Shown: piece by piece, positions 26,017 to 32,944 of the stretch | Position numbering within the stretch: position 1 is the first letter of the stretch | How the letters are laid out: each line of letters starts with the position of its first letter | Assembly: GCA_964648045.1 (NCBI GenBank) | Contig: CAZYNU010000003.1 | Span: forward strand, 6,916-70,915 | DNA from: JAGOUB01 sp964648045 | GTDB taxonomy: Bacteria; Patescibacteriota; Gracilibacteria; Peribacterales; Peribacteraceae | Direction: 5' to 3' | Length of the DNA stretch: 64,000 bases | Translations under genes and position numbers: made by a program | The notes under the pieces: generated by a model | Databases searched by the model: none | What the model was told of the DNA's origin: nothing | The model's input: only the letters and a program-made list of their open reading frames with translations

Positions 26017-26298
26017 TCAGCGGACTGCGTCCTTGAGGGTCTTGCCGGCCTTGAAGGACGGAACCTTCATCGCCGGAATCGAGATCTTCTGGGACGGGTT
26101 GCGCGGGTTGACGCCCGTGCGAGCAGCACGCTTGCTGATGCGGAAGGTGCCGAAGCCCGTGACGGTCACCGCGTTGCCCTTCTTGAGCTCCTTGGTGATC
26201 GTCGAGGTGAGAGCCTCGAGAGCGGCCGCAGCGGCACGCTTGGTGATACCGGCAGCGTTGCCGATCGTAGCGATGAGGTCCTGCTTGGACAGAGACAT
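26017..26298 (-). CDS. hup: HU-family DNA-binding protein
   Basis: 93 aa nucleoid protein. MSLSKQDLIATIGNAAGITKRAAAAALEALTSTI forms the helical dimer base, and VTVTGFGTFRISKRAARTGVNPRNPSQKISIPA is the beta arm with the conserved G-F-G-T-F and R-x-G-x-N-P motifs. Ends KAGKTLKDAVR. The leader is about 40 nt, C/T-rich just before ATG (CTTCTTCCCCCTCCC) and carries GTACTTCTTC twice. Strong terminator downstream, so an abundant monocistronic message is likely. Confidence 0.96.
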   Translation of the reverse strand: MSLSKQDLIATIGNAAGITKRAAAAALEALTSTITKELKKGNAVTVTGFGTFRISKRAARTGVNPRNPSQKISIPAMKVPSFKAGKTLKDAVR

Positions 26299-26549
26299 AC
26301 TGGGAGGGGGAAGAAGAAGTACGAAGAAGTACTGGTACTAGTCTAGCCCGGGCAACGGCTAGGGCAAGCCACATTCGCGCTCTGAGGCCGAAAATGGGGC
26401 TTACCTAAGCCGTTTTGGCTTACAGAAGCCCTCGGACGCTGAATACAAAGGATGATCAATGATCAGTTCTGTTGGGCTATTTACATACTTTTACGCTTCT
26501 TTTGTCCATCTTTGACAATAGCCGGTACCCCTCCGTAGGCTCAGGGCCC

Positions 26550-28907
26550 ATGACCCAGCTCGTCATCGTTGAGAGCCCTGCGAAGGCCAAGACCATTAAG
26601 CGTTTCCTCGGCAAAGAATTTACCGTGGAGGCGAGCATGGGCCACGTGCGCGACTTGCCGGAGGGTGAGCTTGGCGTGACAACGACCAAGGACTTTGAGC
26701 CGAAGTACGAAGTGCCGGAAGGCAAGCAGGCGGTGGTGAAACACCTGAAGGACTTAGCAAAGAAGAGTACGGCCCTGTGGATCGCGACAGATGAAGACCG
26801 CGAAGGAGAGGCGATCGGCTGGCACCTGCTGCAACTGCTCGACCCCAAGGGGAAAGCCGAAGTGAAGCGCATCGTGTTCCATGAGATTACCGAGAGCGCC
26901 ATCAAGGCGGCCGTGGAGCACCCGCGGCAAATCGACATGAAGCTTGTGGACGCCCAACAGGGTCGGCGAGTGCTCGATCGTTTGGTGGGCTACACCCTCT
27001 CGCCGTTCCTCTGGAAGAAGGTCTACCGCGGCCTCTCTGCCGGACGTGTGCAATCGGTGGCGGTCCGCATCATTGTTGACCGTGAGCGCGAGATTAAAGC
27101 GTTCATTCCGGTGGAATATTGGACGGTGGACGCCGCCCTGCGAACGAAGAAAGAGGAGAGTTTCACGGCTTCGCTTAACCAACGCGACGGCGAGAAGTTT
27201 GTGCCCAGCAGCAAAGAGGAGACAGACGCGGCCCTGGCCGAGATGGAGGGAAAGCCTTTCACGGTGACCGAGCTGGAGGAGAAGGAAGTGCAGCGCAATC
27301 CCCCCGCCCCGTTCACGACTTCAACACTGCAACAGGAAGCTGCTCGCAAGCTCGGGTTTTCAGTGAAGCAGACGATGGTGGTGGCACAGCAACTCTACGA
27401 AGGCGTGGCGCTGGGTAAGGGTGAGGGATCGGCTGGTCTGATCACCTACATGCGTACAGACTCGGTGAACCTGAGCCAAAAAGCGCTCGACGACAGCAAG
27501 AGCACCATCCAGCAGCTCTACGGCCGCGAGTACGTCCTAAGTGAGCCGCGTAAGTTCGCCAACAAGAGCAAGGGGGCCCAGGAGGCTCACGAGGCCATCC
27601 GCCCCACCGAAATTGAACGCACGCCCGAGTCGCTGGCCGACGTGCTCGACCACCAACAGCTGAAGCTCTACACCATGATTTGGCAGCGCACGATGGCCAC
27701 CCAGATGCCGCCGGCCGAGTTCAAGCGTATCGGCGCCAATATCGCTGCCGGGCGTTATAGCTTCCGCGCCACGGGCCAGACCCTGCTCTTCGACGGGTAT
27801 CTGCGCGCCTACACCGAAGGCAAGGACGAAGACCACGAGGCCGCCACCGCCCAAAACGACAGCGACAAACTCCTGCCGCCGTTGGCAGAAGGCGACTCGC
27901 TCACGCTTGAGACCATTACACCTGAGCAACACTTTACCAAGCCGCCGGCCCGCTATACCGAGGCCAGCCTGGTGAAGAAACTCGAAGAGGAGGGGATCGG
28001 CCGGCCGAGTACCTACGCTCCCACCATCTCGACGGTGCAACAGCGTGGCTACATTGAGAAGGACGGCCGCCAACTCGTGCCGGCCGACGTGGCCTTCACC
28101 GTGACCGATCTGCTTACGGAGCACTTCCCCGACATCGTCAGCCTGAGCTTCACGGCCGAGATGGAACAGAAGCTCGACAACGTGGCTGAAGGCAAAGACG
28201 ATTACCGTGAATTCGTGGGCGATTTTTACAAGCCGTTCCACAAATTAGTAGAAAGCAAAACGAAGGAAATTAAGAAGGAAGACGTGCTGAAGGAGCGAGT
28301 GCTCGGCATCGACCCCGCCACCGGCAAAGAGGTAGTGGCGCGCATGGGTCGCTTCGGACCGTTTGTGCAACTTGGGCGCATTGAGGCCAAAGACGCGAAG
28401 GAAGCTAAAGCCATGCGCAAGAGTGGCGACGTAAAGACGGCCTCGATTAAGAAAGGGCTGCGCCTGGAGGACGTCACGTTGGAACAAGCCCTCTCACAAC
28501 TGCAATTCCCCAAAACTCTTGGCCAGGAAGCTGCAACCGACATCATCGTGCACTTAGGCCGTTTCGGCCCATACTTGCAGTGGGGTGAACAGACCACGAC
28601 CTTACCCAAGGACGTTGACCCGGCGGAGGTGACATTGCCCCAGGCTGTAGACTTTTTGAAGAATGCCAAGGAGATGAAACGTAAAGCCGCCGAACCACTC
28701 AAGACCTTTGGGAACGATCCCGAATCGGGCGGAGCAGTCTTTGTGAAAGACGGTCGTTACGGCCCCTACGTCACCGACGGCAAAACGAACGCCTCGCTCC
28801 GAAAGGGAATGTCGCCCGAGACGGTTACGGAAGCGGAAGCGTTTGAACTTCTTGCGAAGAAGCGTGCATCGCCCAATCGCGGCTGGAAAGGAAAGGGTCG
28901 CCGATGA
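26550..28907 (+). CDS. topA: DNA topoisomerase I
   Basis: 785 aa type IA enzyme that relaxes negative supercoils. The Toprim domain opens the protein (LVIVESPAKAKTIKRFLG; IATDEDREGEAIGWH), and the active-site tyrosine lies in GLITYMRTDSVNLS near residue 305. Domain II has PPAPFTTSTLQQEA. Instead of Zn fingers, the C-terminus has CPR/Gram-positive-like topoisomerase repeats: VVARMGRFGPFVQLG, IIVHLGRFGPYLQWG, AVFVKDGRYGPYVTDGKTNASL. ATG 26550 follows TAGGCT with 8 nt between; a longer frame from 26472 has no support. A possible hairpin terminator lies at 28929-28968. Confidence 0.98.
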   Translation: MTQLVIVESPAKAKTIKRFLGKEFTVEASMGHVRDLPEGELGVTTTKDFEPKYEVPEGKQAVVKHLKDLAKKSTALWIATDEDREGEAIGWHLLQLLDPKGKAEVKRIVFHEITESAIKAAVEHPRQIDMKLVDAQQGRRVLDRLVGYTLSPFLWKKVYRGLSAGRVQSVAVRIIVDREREIKAFIPVEYWTVDAALRTKKEESFTASLNQRDGEKFVPSSKEETDAALAEMEGKPFTVTELEEKEVQRNPPAPFTTSTLQQEAARKLGFSVKQTMVVAQQLYEGVALGKGEGSAGLITYMRTDSVNLSQKALDDSKSTIQQLYGREYVLSEPRKFANKSKGAQEAHEAIRPTEIERTPESLADVLDHQQLKLYTMIWQRTMATQMPPAEFKRIGANIAAGRYSFRATGQTLLFDGYLRAYTEGKDEDHEAATAQNDSDKLLPPLAEGDSLTLETITPEQHFTKPPARYTEASLVKKLEEEGIGRPSTYAPTISTVQQRGYIEKDGRQLVPADVAFTVTDLLTEHFPDIVSLSFTAEMEQKLDNVAEGKDDYREFVGDFYKPFHKLVESKTKEIKKEDVLKERVLGIDPATGKEVVARMGRFGPFVQLGRIEAKDAKEAKAMRKSGDVKTASIKKGLRLEDVTLEQALSQLQFPKTLGQEAATDIIVHLGRFGPYLQWGEQTTTLPKDVDPAEVTLPQAVDFLKNAKEMKRKAAEPLKTFGNDPESGGAVFVKDGRYGPYVTDGKTNASLRKGMSPETVTEAEAFELLAKKRASPNRGWKGKGRR

Positions 28908-29232
28908 CCTATCCACGACCATGATCACTGCCAAAAAGAGCACCCGTTGATCAAGCGGTTCTTTTGGCATCTACATCGCCAAGACACAGATAAACCACCC
29001 AGTCTGATAAAGGAGTGATCGCTCTGAAGCAGATAGTTTTTAGGCTCACGGACTAGGGCTCCGTGCCTGGTTGTCTCTTAATAGGGATAAGCCAGAGCCC
29101 GACCTGTTAGCTCCTCCTGACAAAATGCGTGATCACAGCATGTTCGTGGAAAGCTGACGAGAGATGTTTCTCGCTGATCATGATCGTGATCCATAGCATG
29201 ACCATGTTCTGATCACCTCCCACCCATCCACC
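28908..29232. other. Intergenic region with structured elements and clustered GATC sites
   Basis: 325 nt without a gene. It has a GCCAAAA...TTTTGGC inverted repeat at 28929-28968, a nested inverted repeat GGGCTC...CCTGG...GCCAG...GAGCCC at about 29068-29102, and from 29131 to 29217 a cluster of GATC/TGATCA sites with two similar GATC-x-CAGCATG-like units. The cluster lies directly upstream of the HTH coiled-coil gene and may be its control region. No -10 box was assigned with confidence. Confidence 0.5.
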
Positions 29233-29718
29233 ATGGACGCCGTCGTCCCCACCCTCTCTATTAAGGAAGCCGCCGATCGGTACCAGAAGGCCGAGATCAC
29301 CATCCGCCGCCTGGTGCGCTCGATCGTGAAAGATGCTGAGTCGCCCGACCGGCACCTGATCACCCCCGATCCGACGGAGGCAAAGAAATTGCAGAGCAAG
29401 CGTAAGCCGTTTAGCTACACCCTCAGCCTGGAACTCCTCGAGCGCCACTTCGCCGGTACGGGTGCCAAGGCAGCCAAGTCTCCCGTTCAGAATAGCGAGT
29501 ATATTCGCCTGCTCGAACAGACATCGGAAGGCCTGAAGGATCAACTGAAGGTGAAAGATGAGCAGATCAAGTCGCTCCAGAATTCGATCGAGGGCCTGAG
29601 CGAGCGCCAGCGTGAGATGAACATCCTCATGAAGGGTCTGCAACAGCAGCTCATGCTAAGCAGCGGCCAGCCCGCCACGGAGAAGAAGTCGTCGTGGTGG
29701 ACGCCGTGGAAGAAGTAA
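29233..29718 (+). CDS. HTH-like DNA-binding protein with coiled coil, 161 aa
   Basis: N-terminal region LSIKEAADRYQKAEITIRRLVRSIVKD resembles an excisionase/MerR-type winged helix (the SIKEAAxxY...T(I/V)RRLV pattern). After a linker (TLSLELLERHFAG), a coiled coil follows from about residue 92 to 140 (YIRLLEQTSEGLKDQLKVKDEQIKSLQNSIEGLSERQREM), and the end is Trp/Lys-rich (KKSSWWTPWKK), possibly touching the membrane. Similar HTH-plus-coil architecture occurs on plasmid and CPR proteins of unknown role. The leader is CACCTCCCACCCATCCACC before ATG, with no Shine-Dalgarno. A terminator lies within the 3' end of the opposite gene. Confidence 0.75.
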   Translation: MDAVVPTLSIKEAADRYQKAEITIRRLVRSIVKDAESPDRHLITPDPTEAKKLQSKRKPFSYTLSLELLERHFAGTGAKAAKSPVQNSEYIRLLEQTSEGLKDQLKVKDEQIKSLQNSIEGLSERQREMNILMKGLQQQLMLSSGQPATEKKSSWWTPWKK

Positions 29719-29967
29719 TTACTGCTCGAGCAACTTCGCTTTTAAGACCGCCAACAGGCGGTCTTTTCGTTCGGGTGGCGGCTCTGGCGCCGGCTGCGAG
29801 CGGAAGAGGGCATCCAGATCGCGGAAGCCCTGCAGCGTCTCCTGGCAGGCAAAACAACTGCGCAGATGCAGGATCACTGTCAGCCTCAACTGATCGCAGC
29901 GCAGCTCTCCGTCGACATAGGCGGAGAGAGCGGGACCCAGCGCCTCGCACTCGTCGGGGGCGTTCAT
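29719..29967 (-). CDS. Putative zinc-finger anti-sigma-like protein, 82 aa
   Basis: Contains LSAYVDGELRCDQLRLTVILHLRSCFACQETLQGF, the zf-HC2 pattern (D-G-E-L...H-x3-C-x2-C) of anti-sigma factors. No membrane segment follows, so if it binds a sigma factor it does so in the cytoplasm. No ECF sigma gene is adjacent. ATG 29967 lies 7 nt after TAGCAT. Its stop abuts the end of the convergent HTH coiled-coil gene, whose terminator hairpin lies inside this coding region. Confidence 0.75.
   Translation of the reverse strand: MNAPDECEALGPALSAYVDGELRCDQLRLTVILHLRSCFACQETLQGFRDLDALFRSQPAPEPPPERKDRLLAVLKAKLLEQ
29744..29767 (+). terminator. Terminator of the HTH coiled-coil gene, inside the convergent CDS
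   Basis: Perfect stem AAGACCGCC/GGCGGTCTT with loop AACA and a TTTT tail on the plus strand. It also encodes part of the C-terminus of the anti-sigma-like protein on the other strand. Confidence 0.75.
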
Positions 29968-30068
29968 CGGGGATATGCTAGCCCGCCCCAGATGAGTACA
30001 CTACGGGGGCCCCGGGATCGGCCCGGCGCCATAAAACGATCATTCTCGATTCCCGGCGGTACCAGTAA

Positions 30069-30168
30069 CCTAGGCGCGTAGCTCAGCTGGCCGACGATGC
30101 GTTAGCATCGGCGCTATCAAAAAAAGATCCAGCTCGATCCTTCTCGCTTACCGATATCATTCATCACT
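30069..30168 (+). repeat. Copy of the tRNA-Trp 5' end plus 78-nt insert upstream of the tRNA
   Basis: Positions 30069-30090 are identical to 30169-30190, the first 22 nt of the tRNA-Trp region (CCTAGGCGCGTAGCTCAGCTGG), offset exactly 100 nt. The copy is followed by a hairpin (CGATGC-GTTA-GCATCG at about 30094-30109), then AAAAAAAGATCC. The rest of the tRNA is missing from the copy. The tRNA-Asp gene shows the same arrangement. Confidence 0.9.
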
Positions 30169-30171
30169 CCT

Positions 30172-30247
30172 AGGCGCGTAGCTCAGCTGGTAGAGCATCA
30201 GTCTCCAAAACTGAGGGTCGCAGGTTCGAGCCCTGCCGCGCCTGCCA
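30172..30247 (+). tRNA. tRNA-Trp (anticodon CCA)
   Basis: 76 nt including encoded CCA. Acceptor AGGCGCG pairs with CGCGCCT; the D arm is GCTCAGCTGGTAGAGC; the anticodon stem-loop is CAGTCTCCAAAACTG with CCA; the T arm is GCAGGTTCGAGCCCTGC. A weak hairpin followed by TTTTTT (30278-30303) may end the transcript. Confidence 0.96.
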
Positions 30248-30277
30248 TGATCATGCCCACCAAGGTTCTCTCACTTC

Positions 30278-30303
30278 ATGACGTCTATCGTCGGTCATTT
30301 TTT
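30278..30303 (+). terminator. Likely terminator after tRNA-Trp
   Basis: ATGAC...GTCAT inverted repeat followed by TTTTTT. The stem is short, so confidence is moderate. Confidence 0.5.
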
Positions 30304-30318
30304 GAGTCATGGATGAAT

Positions 30319-30373
30319 TTGACATTAATAATAAAATATTATATTAATATATTATCTGCCTCGGAACGGCAGA
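30319..30373 (+). promoter_or_regulatory. AT-rich promoter and 5' stem-loop of the 71-aa gene
   Basis: TTGACA (30319-30324), 17-nt spacer made only of A and T, TATTAA (30342-30347). A CTGCC-TCGGAAC-GGCAG hairpin follows at 30357-30373, near the expected mRNA 5' end. Confidence 0.75.
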
Positions 30374-30398
30374 TGGGCTCCTTGCAGAAAGGCAACGG

Positions 30399-30614
30399 AT
30401 GAAGAGGTGCATCGGTTACGTGGCCATCGCGTTGGCCGCCTTCTGGGGCGGTCTCGTCTGGAATATCAACGGTGATGTAATGCTCCACGCTATCACCGCC
30501 CTACTGGGCGTAGGCGGCCTGCTCATCGTCTACTGGCCAGCAGGTAGGCAGCGGACGCCGACCAAGCAGGAGGACGCGTCACTCAGGCGCTACGTGGAAA
30601 GCCATTGGCGCTAA
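30399..30614 (+). CDS. Small membrane protein, 71 aa
   Basis: Two membrane helices, about residues 5-23 (IGYVAIALAAFWGGLVWNI) and 30-47 (MLHAITALLGVGGLLIVYW), then a basic tail (RQRTPTKQEDASLRRYVESHWR), so the C-terminus is probably cytoplasmic. AAAGG lies about 7 nt before ATG. It has its own consensus promoter and perfect terminator (30620-30650) and is followed by a second small membrane-protein unit of the same design. Function unknown. Confidence 0.72.
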   Translation: MKRCIGYVAIALAAFWGGLVWNINGDVMLHAITALLGVGGLLIVYWPAGRQRTPTKQEDASLRRYVESHWR

Positions 30615-30619
30615 CCACC

Positions 30620-30650
30620 AGCCGTATTCCCCTGGAATACGGCTTTTTTC
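30620..30650 (+). terminator. Terminator of the 71-aa gene
   Basis: Perfect stem AGCCGTATTCC/GGAATACGGCT with a 3-nt loop followed by TTTTTT. Confidence 0.93.
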
Positions 30651-30677
30651 TCGTTCCAGAAGTATGCTATGATCTAT

Positions 30678-30705
30678 TTGACATATACAATATTTATTGT
30701 ATAAA
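30678..30705 (+). promoter_or_regulatory. AT-rich promoter of the 78-aa gene
   Basis: TTGACA (30678-30683), 16-nt AT-only-plus-one-C-and-G spacer, TATAAA (30700-30705). A GTCGCA...TGCGGC imperfect stem-loop follows at about 30715-30730. Confidence 0.78.
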
Positions 30706-30760
30706 TAGACTATCGTCGCAGTGTGCGGCGAGATCGTTTACTTCAACGGGGAAAATTCCC

Positions 30761-30997
30761 ATGGTTCGTCTGGTTTCTGGCGCCTTTCTGGTCGCCCTCT
30801 GTTTCTGCATCTTCGTTCTCGAGTACGGCCGGTTCCTCGGCCTCGAGCAGCCGAGCTTGCTCAACATCCTGGTGTTCGCCGCCCTCGGCCTGCCCACCGG
30901 GGTGGGCATCTGGCTCATCGACAACTACGAGCCGGGCAAGTCCAAGCTCGAACTCAGGATGGAGCGCCTGATGGCTCCATACAAGGCCGCTCGCTGA
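30761..30997 (+). CDS. Small membrane protein, 78 aa
   Basis: Two membrane helices: LVSGAFLVALCFCIFVLEYG (about residues 4-23) and LLNILVFAALGLPTGVGIWLI (about 31-51), then DNYEPGKSKLELRMERLMAPYKAAR. ATG 30761 has GGGGA about nine nt upstream. The membrane-pair-plus-charged-tail design mirrors the preceding 71-aa gene although the sequences are not alike. Stop context is TGATCA; a bidirectional terminator follows. Function unknown. Confidence 0.72.
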   Translation: MVRLVSGAFLVALCFCIFVLEYGRFLGLEQPSLLNILVFAALGLPTGVGIWLIDNYEPGKSKLELRMERLMAPYKAAR

Positions 30998-31030
30998 TCA
31001 CCTGATCAGCACTGTCGTCATTTCCCCCTC

Positions 31031-31060
31031 AAAAGCCCCCGACTCGTGCGGGGGCTTTTT
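31031..31060. terminator. Bidirectional terminator
   Basis: AAAAGCCCCC-GACTCGTG-CGGGGGCTTTTT serves the 78-aa gene on the plus strand and the convergent membrane protein on the minus strand. Confidence 0.92.
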
Positions 31061-31082
31061 CTTGCTCTTGCAGAGGCGGCGA

Positions 31083-31916
31083 TCAAGCGGCGACCACCTT
31101 GGCGGTGGGGTGAGCCAGGACATCGCGGGCGACCACGATGCCGACGGCCATCACCCAGGCGCCAAGCAGCTCGCCAACGAGCGTCAGGACAAAGCCCATG
31201 AGCAAGCCGTCGTTGCCGAGTAAGGCATGGAGTACCATCGAGACGAGACCGGCTAGAATGGCAGCGGCGAGGCAGGGGAGGACGATGCGCAACCAGGCAC
31301 CAACGGTGGCATTGAGACTCAGGTGTGCACTCTCGGTGACGCCCTTTTTGTGCTCCAGTAAGAAAAGCGGCGCGGCCACGAAACGCGGGACGATGACGAT
31401 CGCAATCACCCAACCAACGACGGGAATCCAGACGAACGAGCGGACCACCAGCCAGAGCCAGAGCAGAGTGAGCGGAATGACGTCGTTCCAGAAGAGCTTG
31501 AGCGCCTCACCCACGTCGGTCGGACGGCGGACAAGCACCGTCGTAACGTAGGCGCGAGCGACGATGGAGACGAGAATAAGCAGGAGCACGCCACCCATGA
31601 TCGTGGGCAGGGCGCGCACCACGCCGGATACGATCGCTTCGTCTTTTATATCGGGCACGGCCAGATCGTTGAGGGCAGTCGCGTCACCAGCCGCCAGACG
31701 CTGATTGGCCGCCTCGAGGCGCTCTTGATACTCCTGCATACGCTGCTCGAAGCGCTCGATACCAACCCCAGCCGCACCGAACGCGAAGGCGCCGGCCAGC
31801 AGAGCTGAAACAACGCTGAATAACAGCGCTCCGACGAGGAGTGGGGCCAGCAACTGGCGCACGAGAGCGAAGGCCTCGGAAAGAATGACAGAGACGGATT
31901 TAGGCGACGCGGTCAT
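31083..31916 (-). CDS. Polytopic membrane protein, 277 aa
   Basis: About five to six hydrophobic helices (LLAPLLVGALLFSVVSALLAG, ALPTIMGGVLLLILVSIVA, LTLLWLWLVVRSFVWIPVVGWVIAIVIVP, IVLPCLAAAILAGLVSMVL, GFVLTLVGELLGAWVMAVGIVVA) with a charged cytoplasmic or extracellular helix after the first (RFEQRMQEYQERLEAANQRL). The pattern resembles uncharacterised CPR and DUF-type 'glycerophosphoryl diester phosphodiesterase membrane-domain' proteins, but this is not proven. ATG 31916 is chosen because the first helix and a C/T-only leader (TTTTTCCTCCCCCTCCCC) follow the window's pattern; the longer frame to 32252 overlaps the divergent M23 gene. Confidence 0.75.
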   Translation of the reverse strand: MTASPKSVSVILSEAFALVRQLLAPLLVGALLFSVVSALLAGAFAFGAAGVGIERFEQRMQEYQERLEAANQRLAAGDATALNDLAVPDIKDEAIVSGVVRALPTIMGGVLLLILVSIVARAYVTTVLVRRPTDVGEALKLFWNDVIPLTLLWLWLVVRSFVWIPVVGWVIAIVIVPRFVAAPLFLLEHKKGVTESAHLSLNATVGAWLRIVLPCLAAAILAGLVSMVLHALLGNDGLLMGFVLTLVGELLGAWVMAVGIVVARDVLAHPTAKVVAA

Positions 31917-32013
31917 GGGGAGGGGGAGGAAAAACATTGCCCATGATACACCATTCACCAAAAGACGCTGATCTACTGCTACAAACGACAGTTTCGCGTA
32001 TGATCGGCGCGAC

Positions 32014-32892
32014 GTGCTGAAGATCGAGATCACCGTCGGCCGCCCCATGATGCTCCTTGCCTGGCTTGGAGTGGGCGCAGCGTTCGTCGGTTGGCTGCAG
32101 TGGGCCTCGACCCCCAGCACGGTACCCGCGACGACGGCAGCGGTCATTGGCGCGGGCGGACCGACGACGGACCTTTCGGGCAGACTCGCAGCCGAGAAAG
32201 ACCTGCGTGACGCACGCTCCACGCTGGCCATGACCGACCGCGAGGCCGACATTCTGCGCTACCAATTGCAGATCCTCGAGCAGCAGCAGGCACTTGCCCC
32301 GGAAGACGCCACCGTGGCCACCACCCTGCGCCAAGCCCGGCTGGAACTGCTCGCCCTCCTCGACGATCAACGCGAGGCCACGCGACGCATTACCGAGGCG
32401 CTCGCAGCCTTTGATGACGACGGCGCGGCAGCCGAGCGCATTAGCCAGCGTTCGCAGGCGCGCGACGTGGCCGTGACCTTCGCTTGGCCCGTGCAACCGC
32501 TACTTGGTATTTCCGCCGGCTTCCACGACGGCGCCTACCAAGCACGCTTCGGCATTGCCCATGAAGGTATCGACATCCCCACGCTGCAGGGCACGACGAT
32601 TCTCGCTCCGGCCGATGCCGTGGTGTCGCGCATTAGCGATCGCGGACTGGGCTTCAACTCCCTCGTCTTATCGCACGCCGGCGGCTACGCGACGCTCTAC
32701 GGCCACGTGACCAGCTTCCTCGTGAGCGAGGGGCAGACGGTGCGGGCAGGCGAGCCCATCGCCCTCTCGGGCGGCACGCCGGGCACGCCGGGCGCCGGCC
32801 TTTTGACCACCGGCGCACACCTACACTTTGAGGTGCTCAAGGACGGCATGCACGTGGATCCACGCAGCGTACTGCCCCGATTAACGCAATAA
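32014..32892 (+). CDS. M23 family metallopeptidase with coiled coil (EnvC/NlpD-like)
   Basis: 292 aa. An N-terminal membrane segment (MMLLAWLGVGAAFVGWLQW), a coiled coil (about residues 55-150, LRYQLQILEQQQALAPE...LLALLDDQREATRRITEAL) and a C-terminal LytM domain (about 175-290). The metal-site histidines appear as IAHEGIDIP (HxG.D) and GAHLHFEV (HLHF), with YATLYGHVTSF between, so the peptidase looks catalytically intact. It probably cuts peptidoglycan cross-links during division or growth. GTG 32014 lies 9 nt after TATGAT. Confidence 0.9.
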   Translation: MLKIEITVGRPMMLLAWLGVGAAFVGWLQWASTPSTVPATTAAVIGAGGPTTDLSGRLAAEKDLRDARSTLAMTDREADILRYQLQILEQQQALAPEDATVATTLRQARLELLALLDDQREATRRITEALAAFDDDGAAAERISQRSQARDVAVTFAWPVQPLLGISAGFHDGAYQARFGIAHEGIDIPTLQGTTILAPADAVVSRISDRGLGFNSLVLSHAGGYATLYGHVTSFLVSEGQTVRAGEPIALSGGTPGTPGAGLLTTGAHLHFEVLKDGMHVDPRSVLPRLTQ

Positions 32893-32914
32893 ACACAGCG
32901 CGGCCAATATTCTC

Positions 32915-32944
32915 TTATAACACAAATTGTGTTATAATACTATC
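32915..32944 (+). promoter_or_regulatory. Perfect palindrome overlapping the -10 of the 940-aa gene
   Basis: Arms TTATAACACAA (32915-32925) and TTGTGTTATAA (32927-32937) around a central A form an exact 23-bp palindrome. The TATAAT -10 box (32933-32938) lies inside its right arm, and the start codon TTG follows 6 nt later at 32945. A dimeric repressor bound here would block the promoter. Confidence 0.75.

Noticed and set aside
29719..29967. ECF sigma/anti-sigma operon
   Set aside because: The zinc-finger protein is alone; no sigma factor gene lies next to it, so only the anti-sigma-like protein was kept.
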